Source: an uncultured Eggerthellaceae bacterium (GTDB lineage Bacteria; Actinomycetota; Coriobacteriia; Coriobacteriales; Eggerthellaceae). Taken from it: a stretch of DNA of 16,719 nt. The stretch covers positions 1 through 16,719 of the forward strand of contig CANOHY010000036.1 in assembly GCA_947565915.1 (NCBI GenBank), read 5' to 3'. Below are positions 1 to 6,872 of this stretch, one piece after another. Each line of letters opens with the position of its first letter. The first letter of the stretch is position 1. The position numbers were made by a program, and so were the translations under genes. The notes below the pieces were generated by a model. That model was given only the letters and a program-made list of their open reading frames with translations, was not told where the DNA came from and ran no database searches.

Positions 1-4
1 GACG

Positions 5-55
5 GTTCGCCCTGACCCCATTGGCACCCCAGTTCGCCCTGACCCCATTGGCACC
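5..55. repeat. Tandem 24-bp direct repeat (two copies)
   Basis: The same 24-base unit occurs at 5-28 and 32-55, a 27-base period with a 3-base spacer. Read on the minus strand the unit contains TGGGGTCAGGGCGAAC. Motifs of the type TGGGGTCAGG are often seen near REP-associated Y1 transposases and at the ends of some insertion sequences, so this may be the edge of a repeat array or mobile element that continues left of the window. The repeat is directly visible; the mobile-element reading is inference, because no transposase gene lies in view. Confidence 0.75.
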
Positions 56-149
56 TCCCCCTTGACATATGCCTTCAAGTCACGGTTAGCTAACATGATG
101 CAAGAAGGTCGCCGTGCGGTGCACCTTTGCGCTACCATTGAGATGCCCA

Positions 150-165
150 TTGGAAAGCTTTCCAA
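150..165. promoter_or_regulatory. 16-bp perfect palindrome in the hpf leader
   Basis: TTGGAAAGCTTTCCAA is a perfect palindrome about 54 bases before the hpf start codon. It could be a protein-binding operator or a small hairpin in the hpf leader. A second short palindrome, GTTAGCTAAC, lies at 85-94. There is no T-run after either, so neither looks like a terminator. Function is unknown. Confidence 0.35.
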
Positions 166-218
166 AAGTTAGCTTCCCATCAGGCAAAACTATTGGCACG
201 AGGTAAGGATGGCATACC

Positions 219-803
219 ATGAACCTCACTATAACCGGTCGCCAGATGTCTGTTTCCGATTCCTTGCGCGACTACGTGAACGAGAAGATCGGCAATGCTC
301 TCAAGGTGCTCGACGTCGATCCCATCGAAGGCGAAGTAGTTCTCAGCGTGAAGCGCAACCCCGCCATCGCCAACCCTTGCCGCTGCGAGGTAACGCTGTT
401 CGTCAAGGGGCATGTGGTGCATGTGGACGAGAGCGAATCCGACATGTACGCGGCAATCGACGTTGCTGCGGCTAAGGTGTTGCGTTCGCTGCGCAAGTAC
501 AAGACGCGCGTTCTGGAACGCCGCAAGCGCGAGGGCCGCACCGACACCGGCTCGCTGAAGGGCTTCAATCAGCAAGCCGCCGACTTGGACCTCGACGAGC
601 TGATGGCCGAGCTCTCGGCCGACGACGACGTGGTGCGCACGAAGGTGATGGAATTCCTCCCTCAGACCGAGGAAGAGGCGCTTATCGAGATAGACCTGCT
701 GAACCACGACTTCTACGCTTACATCGACCGCGATTCCGGAGCGTTCTGCGTGCTCTATCGCCGCAACGAAGGCGGTTATGGCCTGCTGAAGCAAGCCCTC
801 TAA
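219..803 (+). CDS. hpf: Long-form ribosome hibernation promoting factor (HPF/RaiA)
   Basis: A 194-residue protein that binds the small ribosomal subunit when growth slows, blocks the mRNA/tRNA channel and promotes 100S dimer formation. Residues 1 to about 100 form the RaiA/S30AE ribosome-binding domain (start MNLTITGRQMSVSDSLRDYV). A charged linker follows. The C-terminal dimerisation domain (about 135-194) carries the typical VVRTKVMEF, LLNHDFYAYID and VLYRRNEGGYGLL stretches. Having both domains and this length marks the long form typical of Gram-positive and actinobacterial lineages rather than the short enterobacterial HPF. The ATG at 219 is preceded by the purine-rich GAGGTAAGGA. It is the only convincing plus-strand gene here and ends just before a strong terminator, so it is probably transcribed alone. 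Confidence 0.95.
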   Translation: MNLTITGRQMSVSDSLRDYVNEKIGNALKVLDVDPIEGEVVLSVKRNPAIANPCRCEVTLFVKGHVVHVDESESDMYAAIDVAAAKVLRSLRKYKTRVLERRKREGRTDTGSLKGFNQQAADLDLDELMAELSADDDVVRTKVMEFLPQTEEEALIEIDLLNHDFYAYIDRDSGAFCVLYRRNEGGYGLLKQAL

Positions 804-829
804 ACGCCTCTATCCGTTTTCATGGCGAT

Positions 830-861
830 GCGGATGGCTCGTTTGAGCCATCCGCTTTTTT
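830..861 (+). terminator. Rho-independent terminator of hpf
   Basis: An 11-bp perfect stem (GCGGATGGCTC / GAGCCATCCGC) with a GTTT loop is followed at once by a run of six T, 27 bases after the hpf stop codon. There is no T-run on the other strand, so it should act only on plus-strand transcripts. Confidence 0.93.
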
Positions 862-926
862 CTGCGCCGAAGCACGAAAAACAGTCGATTTTGTGACCAA
901 GCGGAGCACTTATTGGTTAAAACAGG

Positions 927-1505
927 CTATGAGGAAAGAGCCTCTTCCGCAAGCAGCTTGCCCAAGGTTGCGAAGTCCTCGCGAAGCGCCTCCATCTTCG
1001 TGCGGTCGTAAATAGCTGCAGCCGGGTGATACATGGGAAGTACCTTGAAGCGCCCGCGCTGAATCACCTGGCCATGCAGCCGCGTTATGCCTTGCTCGGT
1101 CTTCAGGATGAAGCGTGTGGCAAAGTTGCCAAGCGTCACGATGAACTCGGGGTTTATGGTTCGCGTCTGCTCGCGCAGAAATGGCGTGCAAACCTCTATC
1201 TCCTCGGGCTTTGGGTCGCGGTTTCCCGGTGGGCGGCACTTCAATACATTGGCAATGAAGATGTCCTCGCGATTGAGACCTGCAAGTTGCAGCAGGTCGT
1301 TGAGGTTCTGCCCTGCCTTGCCCACGAACGGCTCGCCTTGCAAGTCCTCATTCTTTCCAGGCGCCTCGCCCACGATGAGCACGCGTGCCTGCGGATTACC
1401 CGACCCGAACACCACGTTCGTGCGCCCCTCATGCAGCGGGCACGCGTGGCACGCCTCCACCTCGCTTCGCAGCTCATCGAGCGACTTGACCTCATGCTCT
1501 GCCAT
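927..1505 (-). CDS. Family 4 uracil-DNA glycosylase (4Fe-4S)
   Basis: A 192-residue protein that removes uracil from DNA produced by cytosine deamination or dUTP misincorporation, starting base excision repair. Four cysteines at 19, 22, 90 and 106 match the iron-sulphur ligands of family 4 enzymes. Motif A is GEAPGKNED (46-54), followed by GEPFVGKAGQ; the C-terminal motif is HPAAAIYD. Length fits the family. The ATG at 1505 was chosen because an excellent AGGAGGGG ribosome site precedes it; an in-frame ATG at 1595 would add 30 unrelated residues encoded by one arm of a foldback (1544-1670). The gene follows alr by 269 bases, so it may be the distal gene of that operon or have its own promoter. 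No clear terminator follows it. Confidence 0.93.
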   Translation of the reverse strand: MAEHEVKSLDELRSEVEACHACPLHEGRTNVVFGSGNPQARVLIVGEAPGKNEDLQGEPFVGKAGQNLNDLLQLAGLNREDIFIANVLKCRPPGNRDPKPEEIEVCTPFLREQTRTINPEFIVTLGNFATRFILKTEQGITRLHGQVIQRGRFKVLPMYHPAAAIYDRTKMEALREDFATLGKLLAEEALSS

Positions 1506-1543
1506 ACGCCTCTTCCCCTCCTGACAAAACTTCACATGCAAAC

Positions 1544-1670
1544 ATGCTTGCTTGGCGATGATACCCTTCGCGCTTGGCTTCGCACCCAAACGCAACGGCG
1601 AAACTGCGTTTCACCTGCGTTTGTGGGCTGCAGAAGCGCTGCTCAGGGCATCTTTGCCAAGCAAGTGCAT
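1544..1670. repeat. 127-bp imperfect foldback (inverted repeat) upstream of the glycosylase gene
   Basis: The left arm (1544-1604) and right arm (1608-1670) are imperfect reverse complements, with roughly 47 of about 62 aligned positions matching and a three-base apex (GAAAC-TGC-GTTTC, 1600-1612). The outer ends pair well (TTGCTTGGC with GCCAAGCAA) and so does the inner part (CAAACGCA with TGCGTTTG). It fills most of the gap between alr and the glycosylase gene and ends where the 76-bp palindromic element begins. It could be a MITE-like insertion, a structured RNA, or an attenuator or stability element for the alr message. No transposase and no U-tract are seen. Confidence 0.7.
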
Positions 1671-1742
1671 CGGTGAGGTATCCACAAAGCGAGTTCGCGA
1701 GCGCAGCGAGTGTGTTTGAGCGACTGGGTGCCTCGCCGATGC
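1667..1742. repeat. 76-bp palindromic repeat element, copy A (intergenic)
   Basis: An 18-base arm (1667-1684, GCATCGGTGAGGTATCCA) pairs fully with 1725-1742, counting three G-U pairs on the plus strand. The arms enclose a 40-nt core (1685-1724) that is 37/40 identical to the core of copy B. It lies 32 bases past the alr stop. The minus-strand frame equivalent to that used in copy B is open and would encode SRSNTLAALANSL, but here no gene uses it. Confidence 0.8.
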
Positions 1743-1774
1743 GCTTCTGGTCTAACATGCAAGTGTTCGCAGTC

Positions 1775-3535
1775 TCACGTGTACACGCGTTGCAAGCGCT
1801 CGCCGAATCCGATGGTCACCTGATGGCAGATAGTGCCCATCTTCTCTGCGAGCTCGTCCACAGTTATCTCCGCCGCACCCTCGCGCCCCACGATCAGCAC
1901 ATGGTCGCCGATCTGCGGGTCGTAGTACGGCAGCGTGGCCATCCGCCGCATGTCAACCTCGAACATGCACTGATCCATGCAGATGTTGCCCACCTGGCGA
2001 TAGTAACGTCCGTTCAAGATGACATCCATGTTGTTCGACAGCACGCGCGAAAGCCCGTCACCGTAGCCGATGGGCAGCGTGCACACCTTCACCGACCCGG
2101 GCGAACGATACGTATAGCCATACGACACGCCTTCGCTCATGGGCACCATGCGCGTGTCGGTGATGCGTGCGTGCACGCTCATGGCGGGCTGCAAGTCCAC
2201 CCAGTCGCGCGTCTCGGGGCAAGGATGGAAGCCATAGAGCGAGATGCCCAAGCGCACCATGTCGTAGTGGACGTGCGGGTAACGATAGATCGCTGCCGAG
2301 TTCGCCGCATGGATGATGCCCGTGTTGAAGTTGGCGGCGCGCAAGTCGATGATGGCATCCTCGAAGCGCTTGCGCTGCCGCTCGAACTCCAGACTCTCGT
2401 GGCAATCGGAAGTGGCGAAGTGAGTGAACACGCCCTCCAGCTCGAGCGCGCGATGGAAACTGACCTGGTACATGAATTCCACCACGTCGTCGTAGTTCAC
2501 GCCAATGCGGTTCATGCCCGTGTTCATAGCCAGGTGGAACGGTGCCTTCTTGCCCATCTGGTCAGCCACTTCACCATACGCTATGGCGAAATCGGGCGTG
2601 TACACCGAAGGTGTGATGTCGTGGTGCACCAGAAGCGGAATGCTGGTGGCAGGAGGTTGGGCCAAGATGAGGATAGGAGCCGTGATGCCTGCATGGCGAA
2701 GCTCGAGCGCCTCGGGAACGGTGGCCACACCCAGGCGGTCGGCGCCCGCCGCAAGCGCTGCGCGCGATACCTCGATGGCCCCATGTCCATATGCATCGGC
2801 CTTCACCACAGCCATGAGGCGCGTGCGCGAACTCAGCTGTTGGCGCGTGACGGCCACGTTATGGCGAATGGCGCCCAAATCGACTTCCGCCCAGGCCCAG
2901 CGCACGTCGGGCGCGCTACCTTCCAGAGCGCTCATGTCCAACCCGGCAAGCTGCGAACCAAGCTGCTCGAGCGACGTGCCCAAAGCTGCGCTGTTGTATT
3001 CAGGCTCGAACTGCTGCGCAAGCTCAGATGCGGGCGCATCCGCAGGCACAGGCACAGGCACATCCGCAGGCACAGGCGTGGTATCCATCATGGTGCGCAG
3101 GGCTGTGTCGATATCGCCCTCGTAGGGAGTCGGTTGAGCGATTGGCTCTGGCGAGTAGGGCTGTGCAGCTTGCATGGATTGCGCGAACTGCGTAGGTTGC
3201 TGTACGGGCAGTTGAGTAGAGCGCTGCACGGGCTGCCGCTCAAATCGCGCCTGCGGCTGCACAGCTCGCGATGGCTGTTGCGCAGACTGCTGTATGGGCC
3301 GTTGCACTCCCGTTTCCTGCACCGAGCGAAACCGGCTGCGCAAGAATTCGGGGATATCTGGCTCGTTCGGGCCGCCCAAACCTGCCGCGCGATCGCGATT
3401 CATCTGGCGCTGGCGCTCCATCGAGCTTCCGTACCCCGCTTGCTCCACCGCGCGCCGCGATGCCTCGCGAGCAGAGATGAACTCAGGGTCGGCCGGGAAA
3501 TCCGGCATGCCGCCGAAAGGCGACTCATCGCTCAT
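1775..3535 (-). CDS. alr: Alanine racemase with long disordered N-terminal extension
   Basis: PLP enzyme interconverting L- and D-alanine for peptidoglycan. The catalytic part (about residue 211-586) has normal racemase length. Lys245 in AVVKADAYGHG should bind PLP, MNTGMNRIG and GYGDGLSR are typical, and Tyr472 in VSYGYTYRSP matches the second catalytic base. The preceding 210 residues are unusual: an acidic/arginine-rich start (MSDESPFGGMPDFPADPEF), a Gln/Pro-rich stretch (about 75-140) and a PVPAD repeat (about 154-168). They look disordered and match no domain I know. Near the C-terminus the usual YEI/YEV segment reads CHQV. The ATG at 3535 was chosen because GAAGGAGG sits five bases upstream; the GTG at 3541 lies within that ribosome site. 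It follows the mogA/moaB-like gene by 50 bases in the same direction. Confidence 0.93.
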   Translation of the reverse strand: MSDESPFGGMPDFPADPEFISAREASRRAVEQAGYGSSMERQRQMNRDRAAGLGGPNEPDIPEFLRSRFRSVQETGVQRPIQQSAQQPSRAVQPQARFERQPVQRSTQLPVQQPTQFAQSMQAAQPYSPEPIAQPTPYEGDIDTALRTMMDTTPVPADVPVPVPADAPASELAQQFEPEYNSAALGTSLEQLGSQLAGLDMSALEGSAPDVRWAWAEVDLGAIRHNVAVTRQQLSSRTRLMAVVKADAYGHGAIEVSRAALAAGADRLGVATVPEALELRHAGITAPILILAQPPATSIPLLVHHDITPSVYTPDFAIAYGEVADQMGKKAPFHLAMNTGMNRIGVNYDDVVEFMYQVSFHRALELEGVFTHFATSDCHESLEFERQRKRFEDAIIDLRAANFNTGIIHAANSAAIYRYPHVHYDMVRLGISLYGFHPCPETRDWVDLQPAMSVHARITDTRMVPMSEGVSYGYTYRSPGSVKVCTLPIGYGDGLSRVLSNNMDVILNGRYYRQVGNICMDQCMFEVDMRRMATLPYYDPQIGDHVLIVGREGAAEITVDELAEKMGTICHQVTIGFGERLQRVYT

Positions 3536-3585
3536 GGGCACCTCCTTCGCACGGTCTGTCGGATGAGCTTATGCGAGCGAGCTTC

Positions 3586-4071
3586 CTAATGTCCCCCGCC
3601 GGCCATCATCTTAACAGCATGGGGCAGCGCCTGCACCACGCCATCCCAGTTCTCCTGCGCAGCCTTCTTGCTGCCGGGCAGATTGATCACGATATGCCGC
3701 CCGCGCTGCATGCAGAGCGCCCGCGAGAGCATGGCATAGGGCGTGATGGCCAAGCTGTGGGCGCGCATGGCCTCGGCGATGCCCGGCACGTTGCGCTCGC
3801 ACACGTCCATGGTGGCCTCGGGCGTCACATCGCGCAGCGAAAGCCCGCTTCCACCGCAGGTCAGCACGATGTCGGCATCCAGCTCGTCGCATCCGCGCAC
3901 GATGCCCGCCGCAATCTGCTCGCGCTCGTCTCTCACCACGATGCGCTCCAAGCAGCGCCACCCTTGCGCTAAGATGAGCTCTTCCAGCAGCGCACCAGCT
4001 GTGTCCTCGGCATACGAGCGCGTATCCGAGCACGTCACTATCGCGAAGGTGATGGGTCTTTCCACAGCCAT
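3586..4071 (-). CDS. MogA/MoaB-type molybdopterin adenylyltransferase
   Basis: A 161-residue cytoplasmic protein of the MoaB/Mog family, which activates molybdopterin by adenylation so that MoeA can insert molybdate. Family signatures are visible: TCSDTR (13-18), DTAG (23-26), TCGGSGLSLRDVTPEAT (71-87) with the conserved Asp81, and INLPGSKKAA (129-138). Length is normal for the family. AAGGAGG sits four bases before the ATG. It lies 42 bases after moeA and is followed by alr, so cofactor assembly and a cell-wall gene appear to share a message. MogA and MoaB are hard to tell apart from sequence alone. The nearby molybdoenzyme operon is an obvious user of its product. Confidence 0.92.
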   Translation of the reverse strand: MAVERPITFAIVTCSDTRSYAEDTAGALLEELILAQGWRCLERIVVRDEREQIAAGIVRGCDELDADIVLTCGGSGLSLRDVTPEATMDVCERNVPGIAEAMRAHSLAITPYAMLSRALCMQRGRHIVINLPGSKKAAQENWDGVVQALPHAVKMMAGGGH

Positions 4072-4113
4072 GGGCCCTCCTTGGTAAACAGGCGAACTCG
4101 CTTCATGCCACCG

Positions 4114-5385
4114 TTAGAGCAGCACTTCCTCGGGTATGTCCAGAATCACGCACTCCACCTTGCTGCCGGCTGCATGATTACCCGTGCCCTCGGGAAGCAC
4201 CATGAAGCAATTCGCCTTCTGGATGGGCCCGAACAGCCCCGAGCTCTGGTTGCCCTGAGCCTGCACCACGTAGCCCCCTTGCACGTCCTTTGAAAGCCAA
4301 GCGCGCGTGAAGATGCGGCGCGGGTCCTTCTTGCGCGTGTCCTCTGCCAGCGTGGCCCACACGCGCGGGCGCTCGAAGCAGCTGAAACCCTGCATCTTGC
4401 GCAGCGCAGGGCGAATGATCATCTCGAAGCCCAGGTAGGCCGCTGCCGGATTGCCGGGTAGGCCGAACACGGGCGTGCCCTCCACCAGGCCAAACGTCTG
4501 AGCTTTGCCTGGACGCATGTTAACCGTGGTCATCAGCAAAGCGCCAGCGCTGTCCACCACATCCTTGATGAAGTCGAAGTCGCCATTGGCCGCACCGCCG
4601 GTGGTTATCACGAAATCGTATTCGCTGGCCGCGCGCACCACTTCCTCGCGCAGGTGCTCGAAATCGTCCACCGAGATGGGCAGCATAGTGGGCTGGCCGC
4701 CAGCCTCTTGCACGCATGCAGCCAGCGCCCAGCTATTCGAGTTGCGAATATGCCCACGCGTAGGCTTCTGGGCGGCATCCACCAGCTCGCTTCCCGTGGC
4801 GATCACAGCCACGCGCGGGCGCTGGTACGTGCGCGCTGAGAGCACGCCACAGCTGGCCAGGAAACCCACGCCAGCAGGATGGATCACATCGCCCGCATGC
4901 ACCACCACATCGCCCACATGGGCCTCTTCGCCTGCAGGGCGCGTGTTGCTTCCCAAGCTGGTAGGCGCAGTGAAGGCCACCGTGCTTCCCACGTGGCCAT
5001 CGCCTTCCACTACGTCCACAACCTCGTATTTGATCACCGAATCTGCCGCTTCGGGAAGCGGTGCGCCCGTCATGATGCGCACGCATTCGTCAGCTGCGAT
5101 GCTGCCCTCGTACCAGCTTCCCGCTGGCACTTCGGCAATCACCTTCAACTGCACGGGTGCCTCGGGGCTGGCGCCTTCCACCTGCGCACAGCGAAGCGCG
5201 AAGCCGTCCATAGCCGAGTGCGCGAAGGGCGATACGTCGATGTCGCTCGTAAGATCCTCGGCAGCCACGCGACCGATCAAATCCAGGATGCCGACCTCTT
5301 CGGTCGGCATGGCGTTCACATTCTCTAAAACGAGCTTGCGCGCGTCTTCGAGCGATATCATCTGCGGAATGTCGAGCTGTGTCAT
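4114..5385 (-). CDS. moeA: Molybdopterin molybdenumtransferase MoeA
   Basis: A 423-residue enzyme that transfers molybdate into adenylylated molybdopterin, the last common step of Mo-cofactor synthesis. Visible landmarks: PFAHSAMDGFALR (53-65), MTGAPLP (105-111), GSNTRPAGEEAHVGD (145-159), TGSELV (197-202), TTGGAANGDFDFIKD (261-275), RPGKAQTFG (291-299) and GLPGNPAAAYLGFE (308-321). The TTGG and LPGNP motifs carry Ala-rich variants where many homologues have TTGGVSxGDYD and LPGNPVS. The start at 5385 gives the standard N-terminus (MTQLDIPQMISLEDA); an in-frame upstream ATG would run into eno. It begins 10 bases after the eno stop, and TAGGGA, the only ribosome-site candidate, overlaps that stop, which suggests coupled translation. 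Confidence 0.95.
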   Translation of the reverse strand: MTQLDIPQMISLEDARKLVLENVNAMPTEEVGILDLIGRVAAEDLTSDIDVSPFAHSAMDGFALRCAQVEGASPEAPVQLKVIAEVPAGSWYEGSIAADECVRIMTGAPLPEAADSVIKYEVVDVVEGDGHVGSTVAFTAPTSLGSNTRPAGEEAHVGDVVVHAGDVIHPAGVGFLASCGVLSARTYQRPRVAVIATGSELVDAAQKPTRGHIRNSNSWALAACVQEAGGQPTMLPISVDDFEHLREEVVRAASEYDFVITTGGAANGDFDFIKDVVDSAGALLMTTVNMRPGKAQTFGLVEGTPVFGLPGNPAAAYLGFEMIIRPALRKMQGFSCFERPRVWATLAEDTRKKDPRRIFTRAWLSKDVQGGYVVQAQGNQSSGLFGPIQKANCFMVLPEGTGNHAAGSKVECVILDIPEEVLL

Positions 5386-5395
5386 TGCGATGTCC

Positions 5396-6688
5396 CTAGC
5401 GCTCGATGTTGTAGAACGCATCTGCTCCCGCATAGGCGGCTTGCGTATCGAGCTCTTCCTCGATGCGGAGCAGCTGGTTGTACTTGGCAATGCGGTCGCT
5501 GCGACACGGGGCGCCCGTCTTGATCTGGCCCGTGTTGCAAGCCACCGACAGATCCGCGATGGTGGTGTCCTCGGTCTCGCCCGAGCGATGCGACATCACG
5601 CACGCATAGCCATGAGTCTTCGCCAATTCGATGGCTTCCAGCGTCTCGGTCAGGCTGCCGATCTGGTTCACCTTGATCAGGATCGCGTTCGCGCAGCCCA
5701 GCTCGATGCCCTTAGCCAAGCGTTCCGTGTTGGTAACGAACAGGTCATCGCCCACCAGCTGCACGCGCTTGCCGATGCGATTGGTAAGCATCTTCCAGCC
5801 GTCCCAGTCTTCCTCGGCCATGCCATCCTCGATGGATATGATGGGAAAACGATCCACCAGCGCCTCCCAGTAATCCACCATCTCGGCACTCGTGAGCTCG
5901 CGGCCCTCGCCCGCCAGCACATAGACGCCCTTGTCGGCATCGTAGAACTCGGTGGAAGCCGGGTCCATAGCGAACATGATGTCGGTGCCGGGCTTGTAGC
6001 CTGCCGCTTCGCATGCCTTCATGATGTACTCGAGCGGCTCGTCGTTGCGCGAGAAATTGGGCGCGAAGCCTCCCTCGTCACCCACGCCGCCACCGAGGCC
6101 CGCGTCGTGCAACACGTTCTTCAAGGTGTGGTAGATTTCGGCGCACCAGCGCAGCGCCTCCGCGAACGTGCTTGCACCCACCGGCATGATCATGAACTCC
6201 TGGAAGTCCACGTTGTTGTCGGCATGAACGCCACCGTTCAGGATGTTCATCATAGGAGTGGGAAGCAAGTGCGCGCCTACGCCGCCCACGTACTTGTAGA
6301 GCGGCAGCGCAGCTTCTTCAGCAGCAGCCTTGGCTACGGCGAGCGAGGCACCCAAGATGGCATTCGCGCCGAAGCTACCCTTGTTATCGGTGCCATCCAA
6401 GGCGATCATGGCCGCATCGATGGCACGCTGGTCGTCGCTTTCCAGCCCGATGAGCTCGTCAGCGATGTCGGAGTTCACATGCTCGACCGCCTTCAGCACG
6501 CCCTTGCCCAAGTAGCGCGCCTTGTCGCCGTCGCGCAGCTCCACAGCCTCGAAGGCGCCGGTCGATGCGCCCGAAGGGACCATCGCACGCCCCATGGCCC
6601 CGCTTTCGAGCACCACTTCCACCTCAACGGTAGGATTGCCGCGCGAATCCAGAACCTCGCGACCGTGCACATCGATGATCATGCTCAT
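5396..6688 (-). CDS. eno: Enolase (phosphopyruvate hydratase)
   Basis: A 430-residue glycolytic enzyme converting 2-phosphoglycerate to phosphoenolpyruvate. All key residues are present: GDEGGF with Glu205, Mg ligands Asp242 (MDPAST), Glu287 (SIEDGM) and Asp314 (GDDLFVTN), catalytic Lys339 (LIKVNQIGSLTET), His367-Arg368-Ser369 (SHRSGETEDT) and Lys390. Length is exactly typical. AGGAGG lies five bases before the ATG at 6688. It is the first gene of a run eno-moeA-mogA/moaB-alr with gaps of 10, 42 and 50 bases. Pairing of enolase with molybdenum-cofactor genes in one operon is not the common arrangement and may mean that cofactor supply follows glycolytic expression. Confidence 0.98.
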   Translation of the reverse strand: MSMIIDVHGREVLDSRGNPTVEVEVVLESGAMGRAMVPSGASTGAFEAVELRDGDKARYLGKGVLKAVEHVNSDIADELIGLESDDQRAIDAAMIALDGTDNKGSFGANAILGASLAVAKAAAEEAALPLYKYVGGVGAHLLPTPMMNILNGGVHADNNVDFQEFMIMPVGASTFAEALRWCAEIYHTLKNVLHDAGLGGGVGDEGGFAPNFSRNDEPLEYIMKACEAAGYKPGTDIMFAMDPASTEFYDADKGVYVLAGEGRELTSAEMVDYWEALVDRFPIISIEDGMAEEDWDGWKMLTNRIGKRVQLVGDDLFVTNTERLAKGIELGCANAILIKVNQIGSLTETLEAIELAKTHGYACVMSHRSGETEDTTIADLSVACNTGQIKTGAPCRSDRIAKYNQLLRIEEELDTQAAYAGADAFYNIER

Positions 6689-6701
6689 ATGCCCCTCCTA
6701 G

Positions 6702-6729
6702 AATCTCTCGAAACGAGTGATTATTATCC
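6702..6729 (-). promoter_or_regulatory. Candidate eno -10 region with downstream dyad
   Basis: On the minus strand GGATAATAA (6721-6729) resembles a -10 box, but no good -35 is seen at the right distance. Directly downstream, 6702-6722 reads AATC-T-CTCG-AAA-CGAG-T-GATT, a near-perfect dyad ending 13 bases before the start codon of eno. It could be an operator or a leader hairpin. Confidence 0.35.
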
Positions 6730-6757
6730 TGGGGCAATGATAACACTCCCTTTGATG

Positions 6758-6787
6758 CATGCCGCTTGCATGCGCATGCTTGGCATG
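6758..6787. promoter_or_regulatory. Nested GCATGC dyad upstream of eno
   Basis: CATGCC (6758-6763) and GGCATG (6782-6787) flank the perfect palindrome GCATGCGCATGC (6768-6779). The structure lies about 70 bases before eno, between the end of the respiratory operon and the candidate eno promoter. It may be a binding site; there is no T-run. Confidence 0.35.
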
Positions 6788-6830
6788 GACCTCATGGCGC
6801 TCTATGGCGTTGATGGCACTAAAAGCACCA

Positions 6831-6864
6831 AGGGCGCTCTATGGCGAATCCGTGGGAGCGCCCT
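6831..6864 (-). terminator. Candidate terminator of the respiratory operon
   Basis: A 9-bp perfect stem (AGGGCGCTC 6831-6839, GAGCGCCCT 6856-6864) with a 16-base loop lies just after the NapH-like gene. On the minus strand it is followed by TGGTGCTTTTAG, a short and displaced T-run, so termination may be weak. A 14-bp direct repeat (GGCGCTCTATGGCG at 6796-6809 and 6833-6846) overlaps it. Confidence 0.45.
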
Positions 6865-6872
6865 CACGAGGC

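Noticed and set aside
62..67. TTGACA as the -35 of an hpf promoter
   Set aside because: The hexamer is perfect, but no acceptable -10 lies 16-18 bases downstream (best are GTTAGC or TTAGCT).
1492..1758. An 88-codon minus-strand ORF between alr and the glycosylase gene
   Set aside because: It is made of the palindromic element and foldback arms read through, has no ribosome site and overlaps the glycosylase start. It reflects the open frame of the repeat rather than a gene.
1574..3589. A 671-codon open frame on the plus strand
   Set aside because: It lies opposite alr, has a His/Arg-rich composition typical of antisense frames in GC-rich genes, and resembles no family, while the minus strand encodes a clear racemase.
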